The notes below the pieces were generated by a model. It worked only from the letters and a program-made list of their open reading frames with translations, was not told where the DNA came from and did not search any database. A stretch of 64,000 bases of DNA from Verrucosispora sp. WMMD573 (GTDB lineage: Bacteria; Actinomycetota; Actinomycetes; Mycobacteriales; Micromonosporaceae): positions 2,542,001 to 2,606,000 of the forward strand of contig NZ_CP114901.1 of the NCBI RefSeq assembly GCF_027497175.1. Direction: 5' to 3'. The translations under genes and the position numbers were made by a program. Each line of letters opens with the position of its first letter. The stretch's first letter is position 1. Of this stretch, positions 31,909 through 40,676 are shown one piece after another.

Positions 31909-34233
31909 GTGTCGCGGAAGGACGTCGAGCGGGCTGCCGCGCGCTCGCCCGGAACGGACCGGGTCGGCCGTGTGGGGCTGGTCGGTGCCGGTGTCGTCGT
32001 CGCGGTCGAGGCGCTCTGGCTGATGCTCGGGCTGCCCGCCGGCGCCTTGGTGAGCGACCTGGGCGCGCTCACCGTGGCGGGCTGGGCCGCGATCGCCTGC
32101 GTCGCGGCGTCCCGCCAGCATCCGACGGTACGCCGGTTCTGGCTGCTGTTGGCAGCCACCATGGCGATGTCGCTTGCCGGACGGGCACTGTGGACGTCCC
32201 AGCGGCTGCTCGGGGAGAGCCTGCCACACACCCTGCCCATCGGGTTGATCTTCGTGGCAAGCCTGCTGACCGGCACCGCCGCGTTGTTCTGCTCGGTCAC
32301 CGCGCCACGTACCACTGTGGGTCGGGCCCGGACCCTGCTCGACGGGGTGATCGTCGGGCTGGCGCTGATCCCGATCGGCTGGTTGCTGATCTTCCGCAAC
32401 GTCAGTCAGGCCGACCTGGACGAGCCGCTGCGCACCGCCGGCCTGCTGTACCCGATGTTCGACCTGATGCAGCTGACCATCCTGGTCGCGGTGGTCGGCC
32501 CGGGCCGGCCGGTGTGGCGGCCGATGGCGCTGCTCGGCGCGAGCCTGACCGTACGAGCGGTGGCCGACACGGTCTACGTGTCGCTGGTGGCTGCCGGCAC
32601 CTACCAGCCCGGCACCCCGGTCGACGTGCTCTGGCCGCTGAGCTACCTGCTGATCGTGGTGGCCACCCGGATGCCCCCGCCCCGGGACCACGGTGCCGCC
32701 GAGGAGGACGGCGAGGCGCCGTTGCCGCAGTGGTGGCGGGTGGTGCTGCCCTATCTGCCGGTGGGCGGGGCGATCGTGGCGACGATGCTGGCCCGCGACG
32801 CCAGCGGTCACACCCCGATGCCGATCTTCCTGGCGATGATGGCGTTGCTGGCCATGCTGGCGCTGCGGCAGGGGTTGGCGGCGAACGAGAACCTGCGTCT
32901 GGTGGTGCAGCTACGCAAGCTCGCCTACGTCGACCAGCTCACCGGGCTGCCCAACCGGCTGGCGTTCACCCGCCGGCTGCGGGGTGCGTTGCGCGGCACC
33001 GATCGGGTCGCCGTGCTGCTGCTTGACCTGGACGGGTTCAAGCAGGTGAACGATCGGTTCGGGCACACCACCGGCGACACGCTGCTGTCCGGCCTGTCCC
33101 GGCGGATGCGTCGGGCGGTCGGTGACGACGGCATGATCGCCCGGATCGGCGGAGACGAGTTCGCGGTGCTGGTCACCGATGGGCGGCCGTTGGCGCCGGA
33201 ACGACTCGCCGAGCGGTTGTTGGCGGCACTGCAACCGTCGCCCGGGGAGGAACTGGTCGGGGTGCACCCGTCGGCCAGCATCGGGATCGCCGAGTACGGA
33301 CCGCAGCACATCTCCCACACCGACCTGCTGCGCGACGCGGACATCGCCATGTACGCGGCGAAGGCGGCCGGCAAGTCCGCGTACCGGAGGTGCACGCAGG
33401 GGCTGCGGGAGTCGGCGGTGAGCCGGGCCGAGTTGATCGCCGACCTGCGGCGGGCCGTCGACGAGGAGCAGCTGCACCTGGAGTTCCAACCGATCGTGGA
33501 CCTGGCCACCGGAACGGTGCGCAGCGCGGAGGCGTTGGTGCGGTGGCGGCATCCCCGGCTGGGCGTGCTCAGCCCGGCCCGGTTCCTGCCGCTGGCCGAG
33601 GAGACCGGACTGATCCTGCCGATCGACAGGTGGGTCATCCACGAGGCATGCCGGGCAGCGGCCACCTGGCAGGACCAGGTTCCGTCGGCGACGGTCGCGG
33701 TGAACATCGCCGCCTCGCACCTGCGCCGCCCCGACCTGATCGCCACCGTCACCGAGGCCACCGCGGGCGCCGGGCTGGCACCTCGGGCACTGACCCTGGA
33801 ACTGACCGAGTCGGCGCTGATCGAGGGCAGCGACGCGGTGCTGGACCGGCTGAGGCAGCTGCGCGAGTTGGGCATCCGGATCGCCATCGACGATTTCGGC
33901 ACCGGATATTCGTCACTGAGTTACCTGCACCGGATCCCGGCGACCGAGTTGAAGATCGACCGGTCGTTCGTGGCCCGGATTCCCGAGGACACCCGGGCGT
34001 ACGCGACGGTGGAGATGGTGACCCGGCTGGCCGACGCGTTCGATCTGAGCGTGGTGGCCGAGGGGGTGGAGACCGAGCGGCAGCACGAGGCCGTGGCCGC
34101 GATCGGCTGCGTGCAGGGGCAGGGTTACCGCTACGGTCGCCCGACCGCCCTGGCCGAGCTGCGTACCTTCCTGGTGAAGGCTGACCCTCCGGGTGTGCCC
34201 GGCGTCGCAGAATCGGGCTTGACCCTCACGTAA
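31909..34233 (+). CDS. Membrane GGDEF-EAL cyclic-di-GMP enzyme
   Basis: A 774-residue bifunctional protein. Residues 20-310 hold about eight to ten membrane helices, a putative sensor. The GGDEF domain (about 335-490) starts YVDQLTGLPNRLAF and keeps the active motif RIGGDEF near residue 411. The EAL domain (about 505-765) keeps EALVRW, LELTESALI, AIDDFGTGYSS, LKIDRSF and VAEGVETE, so all metal and catalytic residues for phosphodiesterase activity are present. It could therefore make or degrade cyclic di-GMP depending on its sensor. GTG 31909 is chosen; GTG 31876 is also possible. The stop codon overlaps the promoter of the next gene. Confidence 0.88.
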   Translation: MSRKDVERAAARSPGTDRVGRVGLVGAGVVVAVEALWLMLGLPAGALVSDLGALTVAGWAAIACVAASRQHPTVRRFWLLLAATMAMSLAGRALWTSQRLLGESLPHTLPIGLIFVASLLTGTAALFCSVTAPRTTVGRARTLLDGVIVGLALIPIGWLLIFRNVSQADLDEPLRTAGLLYPMFDLMQLTILVAVVGPGRPVWRPMALLGASLTVRAVADTVYVSLVAAGTYQPGTPVDVLWPLSYLLIVVATRMPPPRDHGAAEEDGEAPLPQWWRVVLPYLPVGGAIVATMLARDASGHTPMPIFLAMMALLAMLALRQGLAANENLRLVVQLRKLAYVDQLTGLPNRLAFTRRLRGALRGTDRVAVLLLDLDGFKQVNDRFGHTTGDTLLSGLSRRMRRAVGDDGMIARIGGDEFAVLVTDGRPLAPERLAERLLAALQPSPGEELVGVHPSASIGIAEYGPQHISHTDLLRDADIAMYAAKAAGKSAYRRCTQGLRESAVSRAELIADLRRAVDEEQLHLEFQPIVDLATGTVRSAEALVRWRHPRLGVLSPARFLPLAEETGLILPIDRWVIHEACRAAATWQDQVPSATVAVNIAASHLRRPDLIATVTEATAGAGLAPRALTLELTESALIEGSDAVLDRLRQLRELGIRIAIDDFGTGYSSLSYLHRIPATELKIDRSFVARIPEDTRAYATVEMVTRLADAFDLSVVAEGVETERQHEAVAAIGCVQGQGYRYGRPTALAELRTFLVKADPPGVPGVAESGLTLT

Positions 34234-34249
34234 CGGCAGGCGGGACCGT
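34219..34249 (+). promoter_or_regulatory. MerR-type promoter and operator
   Basis: TTGACC (34219-34224) is the -35 box. After it comes a dyad (CCTCACGT / ACGGCAGG) in a 19-bp spacer before a weak -10 (GACCGT, 34244-34249). The long spacer with internal dyad is the mark of promoters untwisted by MerR-family activators, and the TTGACCCTCACGTAACG form is typical of TipA-like autoregulated genes. It overlaps the end of the GGDEF-EAL gene. A second repeat, TGGTTCC/GGAACCA (34249-34270), brackets the ribosome binding site. Confidence 0.65.
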
Positions 34250-34269
34250 GGTTCCGGAAAGGGGGAACC

Positions 34270-35028
34270 ATGGCCCACACGGTTGGTCAGGTGGCGAAGC
34301 TCGCCGGCGTGACGGTCCGGACGCTGCACCACTACGACGAGATCGGTCTGCTGACGCCGAGCGGGCGCAGTGGCTCGGGCTACCGCCGCTACTCCGAGGC
34401 GGACCTGGAGCGGTTGCAGCTGATCCGGTACTACCGCGAGCTGGGGTTCCCGTTGGACGAGATCGCCGTGATCCTCGACGACCCGGCGAGCGGACCGGGA
34501 GCGCACCTGCGCCGCCAGCACGAGCTGCTGACGGTGCGGATCAAGCGCCTCCAGGAGATGGTCGCGGCGATCGAATTCGCGATGGAGGCGAGCAAGATGA
34601 ACATCCCACTGACCCCGCAGGAGCGGTTCGAGGTCTTCGGGGGCTTCGACCCGGACGCGCACGCCGAAGAGGCGGAGCGGCGGTGGGGCGGCACCGAGGC
34701 GTACCGGGAGTCGACCCGGCGGACGTCGAGCTACCGCAAGGAGGACTGGCAACGGTTCAAGGCCGAGACCGAGGACTGGGGGCGGCGGATCGTGGCGCTA
34801 CTGGCCTCGGGCGCACCGGCCGACGGGCCGGCGGCCATGGAGTTGGCCGAGGAACACCGGCAGCAGATCAGCAGGTGGTTCTACGAGTGCTCGTACGAGA
34901 TCCACACCGGGCTGGCCGACCTGTACCTGGCCGACGAACGGTTCACCGCCCACTACGAGGCGATGGCTCCCGGTCTGACGGAGTATCTGGCTGAGGCGAT
35001 CCACGCCAACGCGATCACCCGTGCCTGA
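34270..35028 (+). CDS. MerR family regulator with TipAS-type drug-binding domain
   Basis: A 252-residue protein. The N-terminal winged helix (TVGQVAKLAGVTVRTLHHYDEIGLL, then GYRRYSEADLERLQLIRYYRELGFPLDEI) is classic MerR. A coiled linker ends near residue 115, and the TipAS domain follows (RFEVFGGFDPDAHAEEAERRWGGTEAY, then WFYECSYEIHTGLADLYLADERF). TipAL proteins bind thiopeptide and other cyclic peptide antibiotics and activate their own promoter. The usual ligand-attaching cysteine lies in this domain; WFYECSYE has one at about the expected place. It is likely autoregulated from the promoter at 34219. Confidence 0.87.
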   Translation: MAHTVGQVAKLAGVTVRTLHHYDEIGLLTPSGRSGSGYRRYSEADLERLQLIRYYRELGFPLDEIAVILDDPASGPGAHLRRQHELLTVRIKRLQEMVAAIEFAMEASKMNIPLTPQERFEVFGGFDPDAHAEEAERRWGGTEAYRESTRRTSSYRKEDWQRFKAETEDWGRRIVALLASGAPADGPAAMELAEEHRQQISRWFYECSYEIHTGLADLYLADERFTAHYEAMAPGLTEYLAEAIHANAITRA

Positions 35029-35049
35029 TCGGGCGTGCGGACCGTGAAG

Positions 35050-35086
35050 GATCGGGAGAGTATGACTGGCGTCCGCTCTCCCGATC
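35050..35086 (+). terminator. Hairpin between the TipA-like and monooxygenase genes
   Basis: GATCGGGAGAG (35050-35060) pairs exactly with CTCTCCCGATC (35076-35086) around a 15-nt loop. It lies 21 bp after one stop codon and 13 bp before the next start, so it is either a terminator or a leader structure of the monooxygenase gene. No T tract. Confidence 0.55.
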
Positions 35087-35099
35087 TTCGGAGGTTGCC

Positions 35100-35384
35100 T
35101 TGCTGATCGTCGCCGGCACGCTACAGGTCGACCCGGCCGGGCGGGACGCCTACCTGGCCACCTGCGCCGAGATCGTCCGCCAGGCGCGCGAGGCGCCCGG
35201 TTGCCTCGGTTTCGCCATCAGTCCCGACCTGGTGGAACCGGGTCGGATCAACGTCTACGAGCGGTGGGAGTCCGAGGAACAGATGCTGGACTTCCGCGGT
35301 TCGGGCCCGGAGCCGGAGCAGCGGGTGGCGATCGTCGAGGCCGAGGTCCACAAGTTCCTGGTCAGCACGGTCGAATCACCCTGA
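35100..35384 (+). CDS. Antibiotic biosynthesis monooxygenase (YgiN-like) domain protein
   Basis: A 94-residue single-domain ferredoxin-like protein of the ABM superfamily: MLIVAGTLQVDPAGRDAYLA, APGCLGFAISPDL and INVYERWESEEQMLDF match the family. Members are quinol or aromatic monooxygenases without cofactors, acting as dimers. It starts at TTG 35100 with GAGG five bases upstream. The substrate is unknown; nothing nearby suggests a polyketide pathway. Confidence 0.82.
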   Translation: MLIVAGTLQVDPAGRDAYLATCAEIVRQAREAPGCLGFAISPDLVEPGRINVYERWESEEQMLDFRGSGPEPEQRVAIVEAEVHKFLVSTVESP

Positions 35385-35565
35385 GGCCGGTGCCGCCGGG
35401 CCATTCTTCGGGCGTCGCGAAACCACCATCTCGTCCTTGTTGCTCCACCGATCGGGTAATTCGACCGCTTCTGCCCGTGTCCATGCCGGTGCTCGCAGCC
35501 GTTAACACTGTGACACCCCATTTGGTGGCCTGCGGTTGGTGGCATGCACGGCGAAGGAGTTCGGC

Positions 35566-36720
35566 GTGGCGAGGACTGATTCGACGGGTTCGACATGGCG
35601 GTACCGGTGGGCGCGCCGGCAGAACGAGCGCCGGCTGCGGCTGTTCCGCAGCGTCGAGGGAGGCTGGCGGCGACGCGACGTCGAACTGCGCCGCCTGCGT
35701 ACGCTCGCCGAGCAGTGCCAGGGCTCGGCCACGGCCGGCGATGGCCTCCCGCTCGAACTGGCCCCTGACGAGGTGGTGCTCCGGGTGGTGCCGGCGGCGC
35801 AACTCGTGGAGTTGCGGCACAACGCCGTACTGCCCGCCCCGGATCTGACCGTGGGCGCGCCGACCGGCCGGCTGCGGCGGCGTCTGCCCGACGGGGTACG
35901 GGTCACCGACGCCGGCATGGCGGTGATCACCAACCGTCGGCTGGTGCTGCTCGGTGGGCGGGGCCGGCGCGACTGGGCGTACGGCCGGATGACCGGTCTG
36001 GCCCACGACCCGCACGCGTCGGTGACCCTGATCCAGGTGCTGGACCGGCGGCGGACCTCGGGGGTGCTGCTGCGACCGGACGTGGCGGCCGAGTTCCGGT
36101 TCGTGCTCACCCTGGCCTTCGCCGACGCCATCGAACAGCGCCAGGCGGTCATCGACCAGCTCGACGAGTTGATCGACGAGCACGCCCGGCTGCGTCCGTC
36201 CCGCCCCGGCATCGCCACCCCCGGGCAGGCCCGGTTGTTGGCACTCATTCCCGGGGGCCGACGAACCGCCGTGGTCGCCGCCGCGCTCGCCGTGATGGTG
36301 CCGGTGGCCCTGGCCAACTCCGGCCCGTCCGACCCGACCAGCACCGAGACCGCGGTTGCCGCCCCCGGAGCGCCGGCCGCGACCAGCGCCTCGACCGCAG
36401 CGCGCGGCACCGGCTCCACGCCGGCACCGCGTGCCACCGGCTCCACGCCGGCACCACGTGCCACCGGCCCAGCCAAGGCCAACCCGAAACCCGAGCGGCG
36501 CTGCGGCGCCCCCGAAAACCCGATGGGGTACGACTTCTGCGGCGGAAAACGGGTCCGTGAGCCGGCCCGCGAGGTGTGCGACCACTTCGACTGCGTGCCC
36601 GGCTTCTGGGAGGGACGCGGTTACCTGGTGCAGTGCGAGAACGGCAAGGTCAGCCTGGCCGGCGGTAGCCCCCGGGCCTGCGGTCTGCACGGCGGCGTCC
36701 GCCGCACCATCTGGACCTGA
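35566..36720 (+). CDS. Single-pass membrane protein with cysteine-rich (DUF3761-like) C-terminus
   Basis: A 384-residue protein. Residues 1-210 are cytoplasmic, basic at first (RRQNERRLRLFRS), with a GRAM/PH-like strand region (NRRLVLLGGRGRRDW). A membrane helix follows near 225-245 (AVVAAALAVMVPVALA), then a Thr/Pro/Ala-rich linker with repeats. The last 80 residues form a disulfide-type domain: CGAPENPMGYDFC, VCDHFDCVPGFWEG, VQCENGK and ACGLHGGV, similar to DUF3761. GTG 35566 is chosen because AAGGAG precedes it by six bases. The function is unknown; it probably senses or binds something outside the cell. Confidence 0.72.
   Translation: MARTDSTGSTWRYRWARRQNERRLRLFRSVEGGWRRRDVELRRLRTLAEQCQGSATAGDGLPLELAPDEVVLRVVPAAQLVELRHNAVLPAPDLTVGAPTGRLRRRLPDGVRVTDAGMAVITNRRLVLLGGRGRRDWAYGRMTGLAHDPHASVTLIQVLDRRRTSGVLLRPDVAAEFRFVLTLAFADAIEQRQAVIDQLDELIDEHARLRPSRPGIATPGQARLLALIPGGRRTAVVAAALAVMVPVALANSGPSDPTSTETAVAAPGAPAATSASTAARGTGSTPAPRATGSTPAPRATGPAKANPKPERRCGAPENPMGYDFCGGKRVREPAREVCDHFDCVPGFWEGRGYLVQCENGKVSLAGGSPRACGLHGGVRRTIWT
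36403..36471 (+). repeat. 27-bp tandem repeat in a coding linker
   Basis: Two and a half copies of a 27-bp unit (36403-36429, 36430-36456, 36457-36471) encode GTGSTPAPR/ATGSTPAPR in the extracellular linker of the membrane protein. Copy number may vary between strains. Confidence 0.75.
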
Positions 36721-36786
36721 CCCACCCCACCCCACGCATCCGCTCGCCCCACCCATCCGCAACGTGGAGAAGAGCGCCAAGCGAAG

Positions 36787-36895
36787 CCGCACTATCCCCG
36801 AAGTTGCTGGGTGATGCCAGGTGCGAGGCCGCGCTATCCCCGAAGTTGCTCGTGTGTCACGGGGGTGAGGGCGCAGTTTCCCCGAAGGTGCTCAG
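36787..36895. repeat. Three tandem repeat units with 42-bp period
   Basis: Cores TCCCCGAAGTTGCT at 36795, TCCCCGAAGTTGCT at 36837 and TCCCCGAAGGTGCT at 36879 are spaced exactly 42 bp. The 5' half of each unit (CCGCxCTATCCCCGAAG) is conserved and the 3' half has drifted. The array sits between two convergent genes. Related cores in inverted arrangement occur at 44844-44909. There is no coding capacity. Confidence 0.75.
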
Positions 36896-36931
36896 TGGTG
36901 TGCGACCCGGCCGGCGGGCGACGGGGTGCGT

Positions 36932-37288
36932 TCAGGAGGGGGCCGGGGTTTCGGCGGCCAGACGCTCGGCGCGACGCTGCCCCCACTCGCCCAGGGGCCC
37001 GAGCGCCTCGTTGAGTGACTGGCCGTGCTCGGTGAGGGAGTATTCCACTTTGGGCGGGACCTCGCGGTAGACCTCGCGGTGGACCAGACCGTCCTGCTCC
37101 ATCTCACGTAGGTGCTGGATGAGCATCTTCTCGCTGACCCCGGGCAGACTCCGTTTCAGCTCGCCGAACCGCCGGGTGCCGTAGTTGTCCAGCTCCCACA
37201 GGATCAGCGACTTCCATTTTCCGGACACCACGTCCATCGCCGCATCGATCCCGCAGATGTACGGGCCGCACCGCTCACTCGATGCCAT
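36932..37288 (-). CDS. HxlR family transcriptional regulator
   Basis: A 118-residue winged-helix regulator: CGPYICGIDAAMDVVSGKWKSLILWEL, RFGELKRSLPGVSEKMLIQHLREMEQDGLV and VEYSLTEHGQSL are family signatures. The single conserved cysteine near the N-terminus (RCGPYIC has two) may sense electrophiles or oxidants. ATG 37288 has GGAAGG at the right spacing; an upstream GTG at 37303 would place the ribosome binding site inside the gene. It is divergent from an imine-reductase-like gene with a strong operator between them. Confidence 0.87.
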   Translation of the reverse strand: MASSERCGPYICGIDAAMDVVSGKWKSLILWELDNYGTRRFGELKRSLPGVSEKMLIQHLREMEQDGLVHREVYREVPPKVEYSLTEHGQSLNEALGPLGEWGQRRAERLAAETPAPS

Positions 37289-37312
37289 GGATCCGCCTTC
37301 CACTAACCGATC

Positions 37313-37342
37313 TTCAATACTTACTTCTAGGTAAGTATTGAA
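37313..37342. promoter_or_regulatory. Probable HxlR operator
   Basis: A perfect inverted repeat: TTCAATACTTAC (37313-37324), six-base spacer TTCTAG, GTAAGTATTGAA (37331-37342). It is strikingly AT-rich and lies between the divergent HxlR and oxidoreductase genes. A partial third half-site (GTAGGTACTTGC) follows near 37350. Binding here could repress both promoters. Confidence 0.8.
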
Positions 37343-37437
37343 CAGAATAGTAGGTACTTGCCCATTGGATTGTGGTCGCCAACGATGGTGATCGGCGCGC
37401 CCGTCAGATCACCGAACAAGGCAGGGGACCATCGCAA

Positions 37438-38303
37438 ATGACTGTCAGCACCACCTTCCTGGGACTGGGCGCGATGGGTAGCGCCCTCGCGAACGCCGCA
37501 CTGGACGCCGGCCACCGGATCGTCGCTTGGAACCGCACCGGCCACCGGGCGCACGGCCTCGGCGCACGCGGCGCCACCATCGTCGACAGCGTCGAGAAAG
37601 CGGTGGCCGGCCGGGGCGCGGTCGTCGTGTGCCTCTTCGACGCCGCCTCCGTACGCGAGGTGCTCGAAACCGTGGCGACCGATCTGGCCGGTCGCATCGT
37701 GATCAACCTGACCACCACCACGCCTGAGCAGTCCCGTGACCTCGCCCGATGGGCCGGTCAGTGTGGCATCGATCTCCTCGACGGTGCGATCTTGGCCGTG
37801 CCGGAGACGATCGGCGGCCCCGAGTCGGTGATCTTCTACAGCGGTTCGGCGGAAGGCTTCGCGCAACACCGGCTCCTGCTCGACCTGTGGGGCGAGAGCA
37901 GCTACCTCGGGCCGGATCCGGGCATGGCGGCGCTCTACGACACGGCGATGCTCGCCGGCATGTACGCGATGTTCGCCGGCTTCCTGCACGGCGCGGCCAT
38001 GGTCAGTTCCGAGGGGGTGCCGGCCGGCGATTTCGTCCGGCGGCAGGCGCCGTTCCTCGCCGCGATGACTGAGCAACTGGCCGACTACGCCGCGACGATC
38101 GACGAGCAGGACTATCTCGGGCCGGGCCAGCAGAGTTTGCGGTTCACCGAGACGGCGCTCGCCACAGTGATGCGGGCCAGCACCCGGCAGGGCGTGACCG
38201 ACGAGGTTCTGAGGCCGGTGCACGATCTCGTCCGGCGGCAGATCACCGCCGGGTTCGGCGAGCACGGCACCGCTCGCATGTTCGAGGAACTGCGGAGCGT
38301 CAG

Positions 38304-38307
<4 letters not shown>
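37438..38307 (+). CDS. NAD(P)-dependent oxidoreductase, imine reductase/HIBADH-like
   Basis: A 289-residue enzyme of the 6-phosphogluconate/3-hydroxyisobutyrate dehydrogenase superfamily, closest in look to imine reductases. The Rossmann motif is FLGLGAMGSALANAALDAGH, NADP preference is suggested by WNRT, and LLDGAILAVPETIGGPES marks the middle region. The C-terminal half is the helical dimer domain. ATG 37438 starts just before the Rossmann strand. It is probably controlled by the divergent HxlR regulator. Its stop overlaps the start of a decayed tandem copy (ATGA). Confidence 0.82.
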
Positions 38308-38848
<541 letters not shown>

Positions 38849-38873
38849 CGGAGGGCGGCGCGGCCGGCCCGGG

Positions 38874-39317
38874 TCAGGGCAGCTCGGCGGTGCGGTCGGC
38901 CAGACGGCACAGCGCGGGCACGGCGGCGCGCAGCCGCTCCTGGTCGGTCGCGTCGAGGGCGTCGAGGGCGGTGGCGAGCAGCTCGCGGCGGTACTGCCCG
39001 TAGGCGGCGATGCGCTCGTACGCCACGTCGGTCAACGTCAACCGGACGGTACGCCGGTCGGCCGGATCGCGATCCCGGCGCAGCAGACCGGCGGCGGTCA
39101 GTTCGCCGACCAGGGTGCTCACCGTGTTCGCGGCGGTACCCAGCCGCTCGGCGGCCTCCCGGACGCTGATCCCGGGCTGGCGTTGCACCAGCCGCAGCAC
39201 CTCGACCTGCGCGTCCGGCAGGGCGGCACGCCCGGTCCGCTGGATGGCCCGACGGCGGAGCACCCGGTGCAGGTCACTGAGGGCCGCGCCGAGCTGGTCG
39301 AGCGTCTCGTCGGTCAC
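38874..39317 (-). CDS. MarR family transcriptional regulator
   Basis: A 147-residue winged-helix regulator: QPGISVREAAERLGTAANTVSTLVGELTAAGLLRRDRDPADRRTVRLTLT is a full MarR DNA-binding region (about residues 50-100; shown here only to name it by its parts: recognition helix AANTVSTLV, wing DPADRRTVR). It starts at GTG 39317 and is divergent from a Bcr/CflA-type exporter across 108 bp, the common arrangement for drug-responsive efflux control. Confidence 0.87.
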   Translation of the reverse strand: MTDETLDQLGAALSDLHRVLRRRAIQRTGRAALPDAQVEVLRLVQRQPGISVREAAERLGTAANTVSTLVGELTAAGLLRRDRDPADRRTVRLTLTDVAYERIAAYGQYRRELLATALDALDATDQERLRAAVPALCRLADRTAELP

Positions 39318-39425
39318 AATGCCGCCCCTTCACGCTGCAACACCTCTGTGGGCAGAGCTACCGTAGCCGAACGCCCCCGGCAGTCGGCCATGCCGTGGTG
39401 GCGCCGATCGCCGAGGGGACCGCCG

Positions 39426-40658
39426 ATGCCGCAGACCGACGTGCCCGTACGCCCGCCGGAGCGCATCACCCCGCCCACCGGTCGCGCCGCCCTCGCGCTG
39501 CTGGTGCTGCTCGGCTCGCTCACCGCGATCGGTCCGCTGTCGCTTGACACCTACCTGCCGGCGTTTCCGGGGATGACCCGCGACCTGGCCGCCAGCCAGG
39601 CACAGATCCAGCTCTCCCTGACCACCTGCCTGATCGGCATGGCCCTGGGCCAACTCGTCACCGGTCCGCTCAGCGACCGCTGGGGACGACGCCGTCCGGT
39701 GCTTGTCGGCGTCGCCGCGTACACCCTGTTGTCGCTGGTCTGCGCCCTCGCGCCGTCGGCGGAGACGCTCGCGGTGGCCCGCTTCGCCCAGGGCTTCGGC
39801 GGTGGCATGGGCACGGTCGTCGCCCGTGCCGTAGTGCGTGACCTGTATTCCGGCCGGGCCGCCGCAAAGTACTTTTCCCGACTCGTCCTGATCTTCGGCA
39901 TCGCGCCGATGGTCGCCCCCGCCCTCGGCAGCCTGGTGCTCAACGTCGGCGACTGGCGTACCATCTTCGTCGCCCTCGCCCTGGTCGGTGCCCTGCTCAC
40001 CACCGCCGTCGCGCTGCGGCTACCGGAGACCCTGCCCGCCACTGGGCGCAGCACCGGTGGCCTGGCCGCGACCACCGCCGCCGGGCGCACGCTGCTCGCC
40101 GACCGCGTCTACCTCGGGTACGCGCTGACCCAGGGCCTCGCCTTCGCCGGACTCTTCGCCTACCTCTCCGGCTCCTCGTTCGTCCTCCAGGACGTCTTCG
40201 GTCTCTCCGCCGGCACGTTCAGCCTCGTCTTCGGCGGCAACGCGCTCGCCTTCGTCGCCGTCGGCCAGCTCAACGCCCGCCTGCTCGACCGCCACGATCC
40301 CCGCCCACTGTTGGTCAGCGGCCTCGGCCTCGGTCTGCTCGCCGCGCTCGGTGTGCTCGCCGGGGCACTGCTGAACAACCTGCCGGTGGTCGTCGCCGCG
40401 CTCTTCGTCTTTCTCGGCTCGCTCGGCCTGGTGATGCCCAACGGCACCGCCCTAGCCCTGGACCGGCACGCCGCCCGCGCCGGCACCGCCGCAGCGCTGC
40501 TCGGCGGCATTCAGGCCGTGGTCGCCGCCAGCGCCGCACCACTTGTCGGGCTCGGCGGAGAGGGCAGCGCGCTCCCGATGGCCGTGGTCCTCAGCGCCGC
40601 AGCAGCCGCCTCCCTGCTGATGCTGCTGACCCTCGCCCGCCCCGCCCGCGGCCGGTAG
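39426..40658 (+). CDS. Bcr/CflA-type MFS drug exporter
   Basis: A 410-residue transporter with 12 predicted helices. The first helix and loop have the Bcr/CflA pattern (LLGSLTAIGPLSLDTYLPAFPGM), motif A is GPLSDRWGRRRPVLVG, and the helix 5 region has GGMGTVVARAVVRDLY. Such proteins export bicyclomycin, chloramphenicol, sulfonamides or natural peptides by proton antiport. ATG 39426 is chosen; the open frame extends upstream without membrane character. TACCGT around 39360 may be its -10 box. It is probably repressed by the divergent MarR protein. Confidence 0.87.
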   Translation: MPQTDVPVRPPERITPPTGRAALALLVLLGSLTAIGPLSLDTYLPAFPGMTRDLAASQAQIQLSLTTCLIGMALGQLVTGPLSDRWGRRRPVLVGVAAYTLLSLVCALAPSAETLAVARFAQGFGGGMGTVVARAVVRDLYSGRAAAKYFSRLVLIFGIAPMVAPALGSLVLNVGDWRTIFVALALVGALLTTAVALRLPETLPATGRSTGGLAATTAAGRTLLADRVYLGYALTQGLAFAGLFAYLSGSSFVLQDVFGLSAGTFSLVFGGNALAFVAVGQLNARLLDRHDPRPLLVSGLGLGLLAALGVLAGALLNNLPVVVAALFVFLGSLGLVMPNGTALALDRHAARAGTAAALLGGIQAVVAASAAPLVGLGGEGSALPMAVVLSAAAAASLLMLLTLARPARGR

Positions 40659-40676
40659 TAGCTCCGGCTGCGCCCG

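Noticed and set aside
31523..32023. ORFs starting within the inverted repeat
   Set aside because: The two start regions are mirror images produced by the repeat arms; the rest is random Arg-rich sequence.
36787..36895. CRISPR array
   Set aside because: Only three units, the spacing is constant but the supposed spacers are partly similar and too short, and no cas genes are near.
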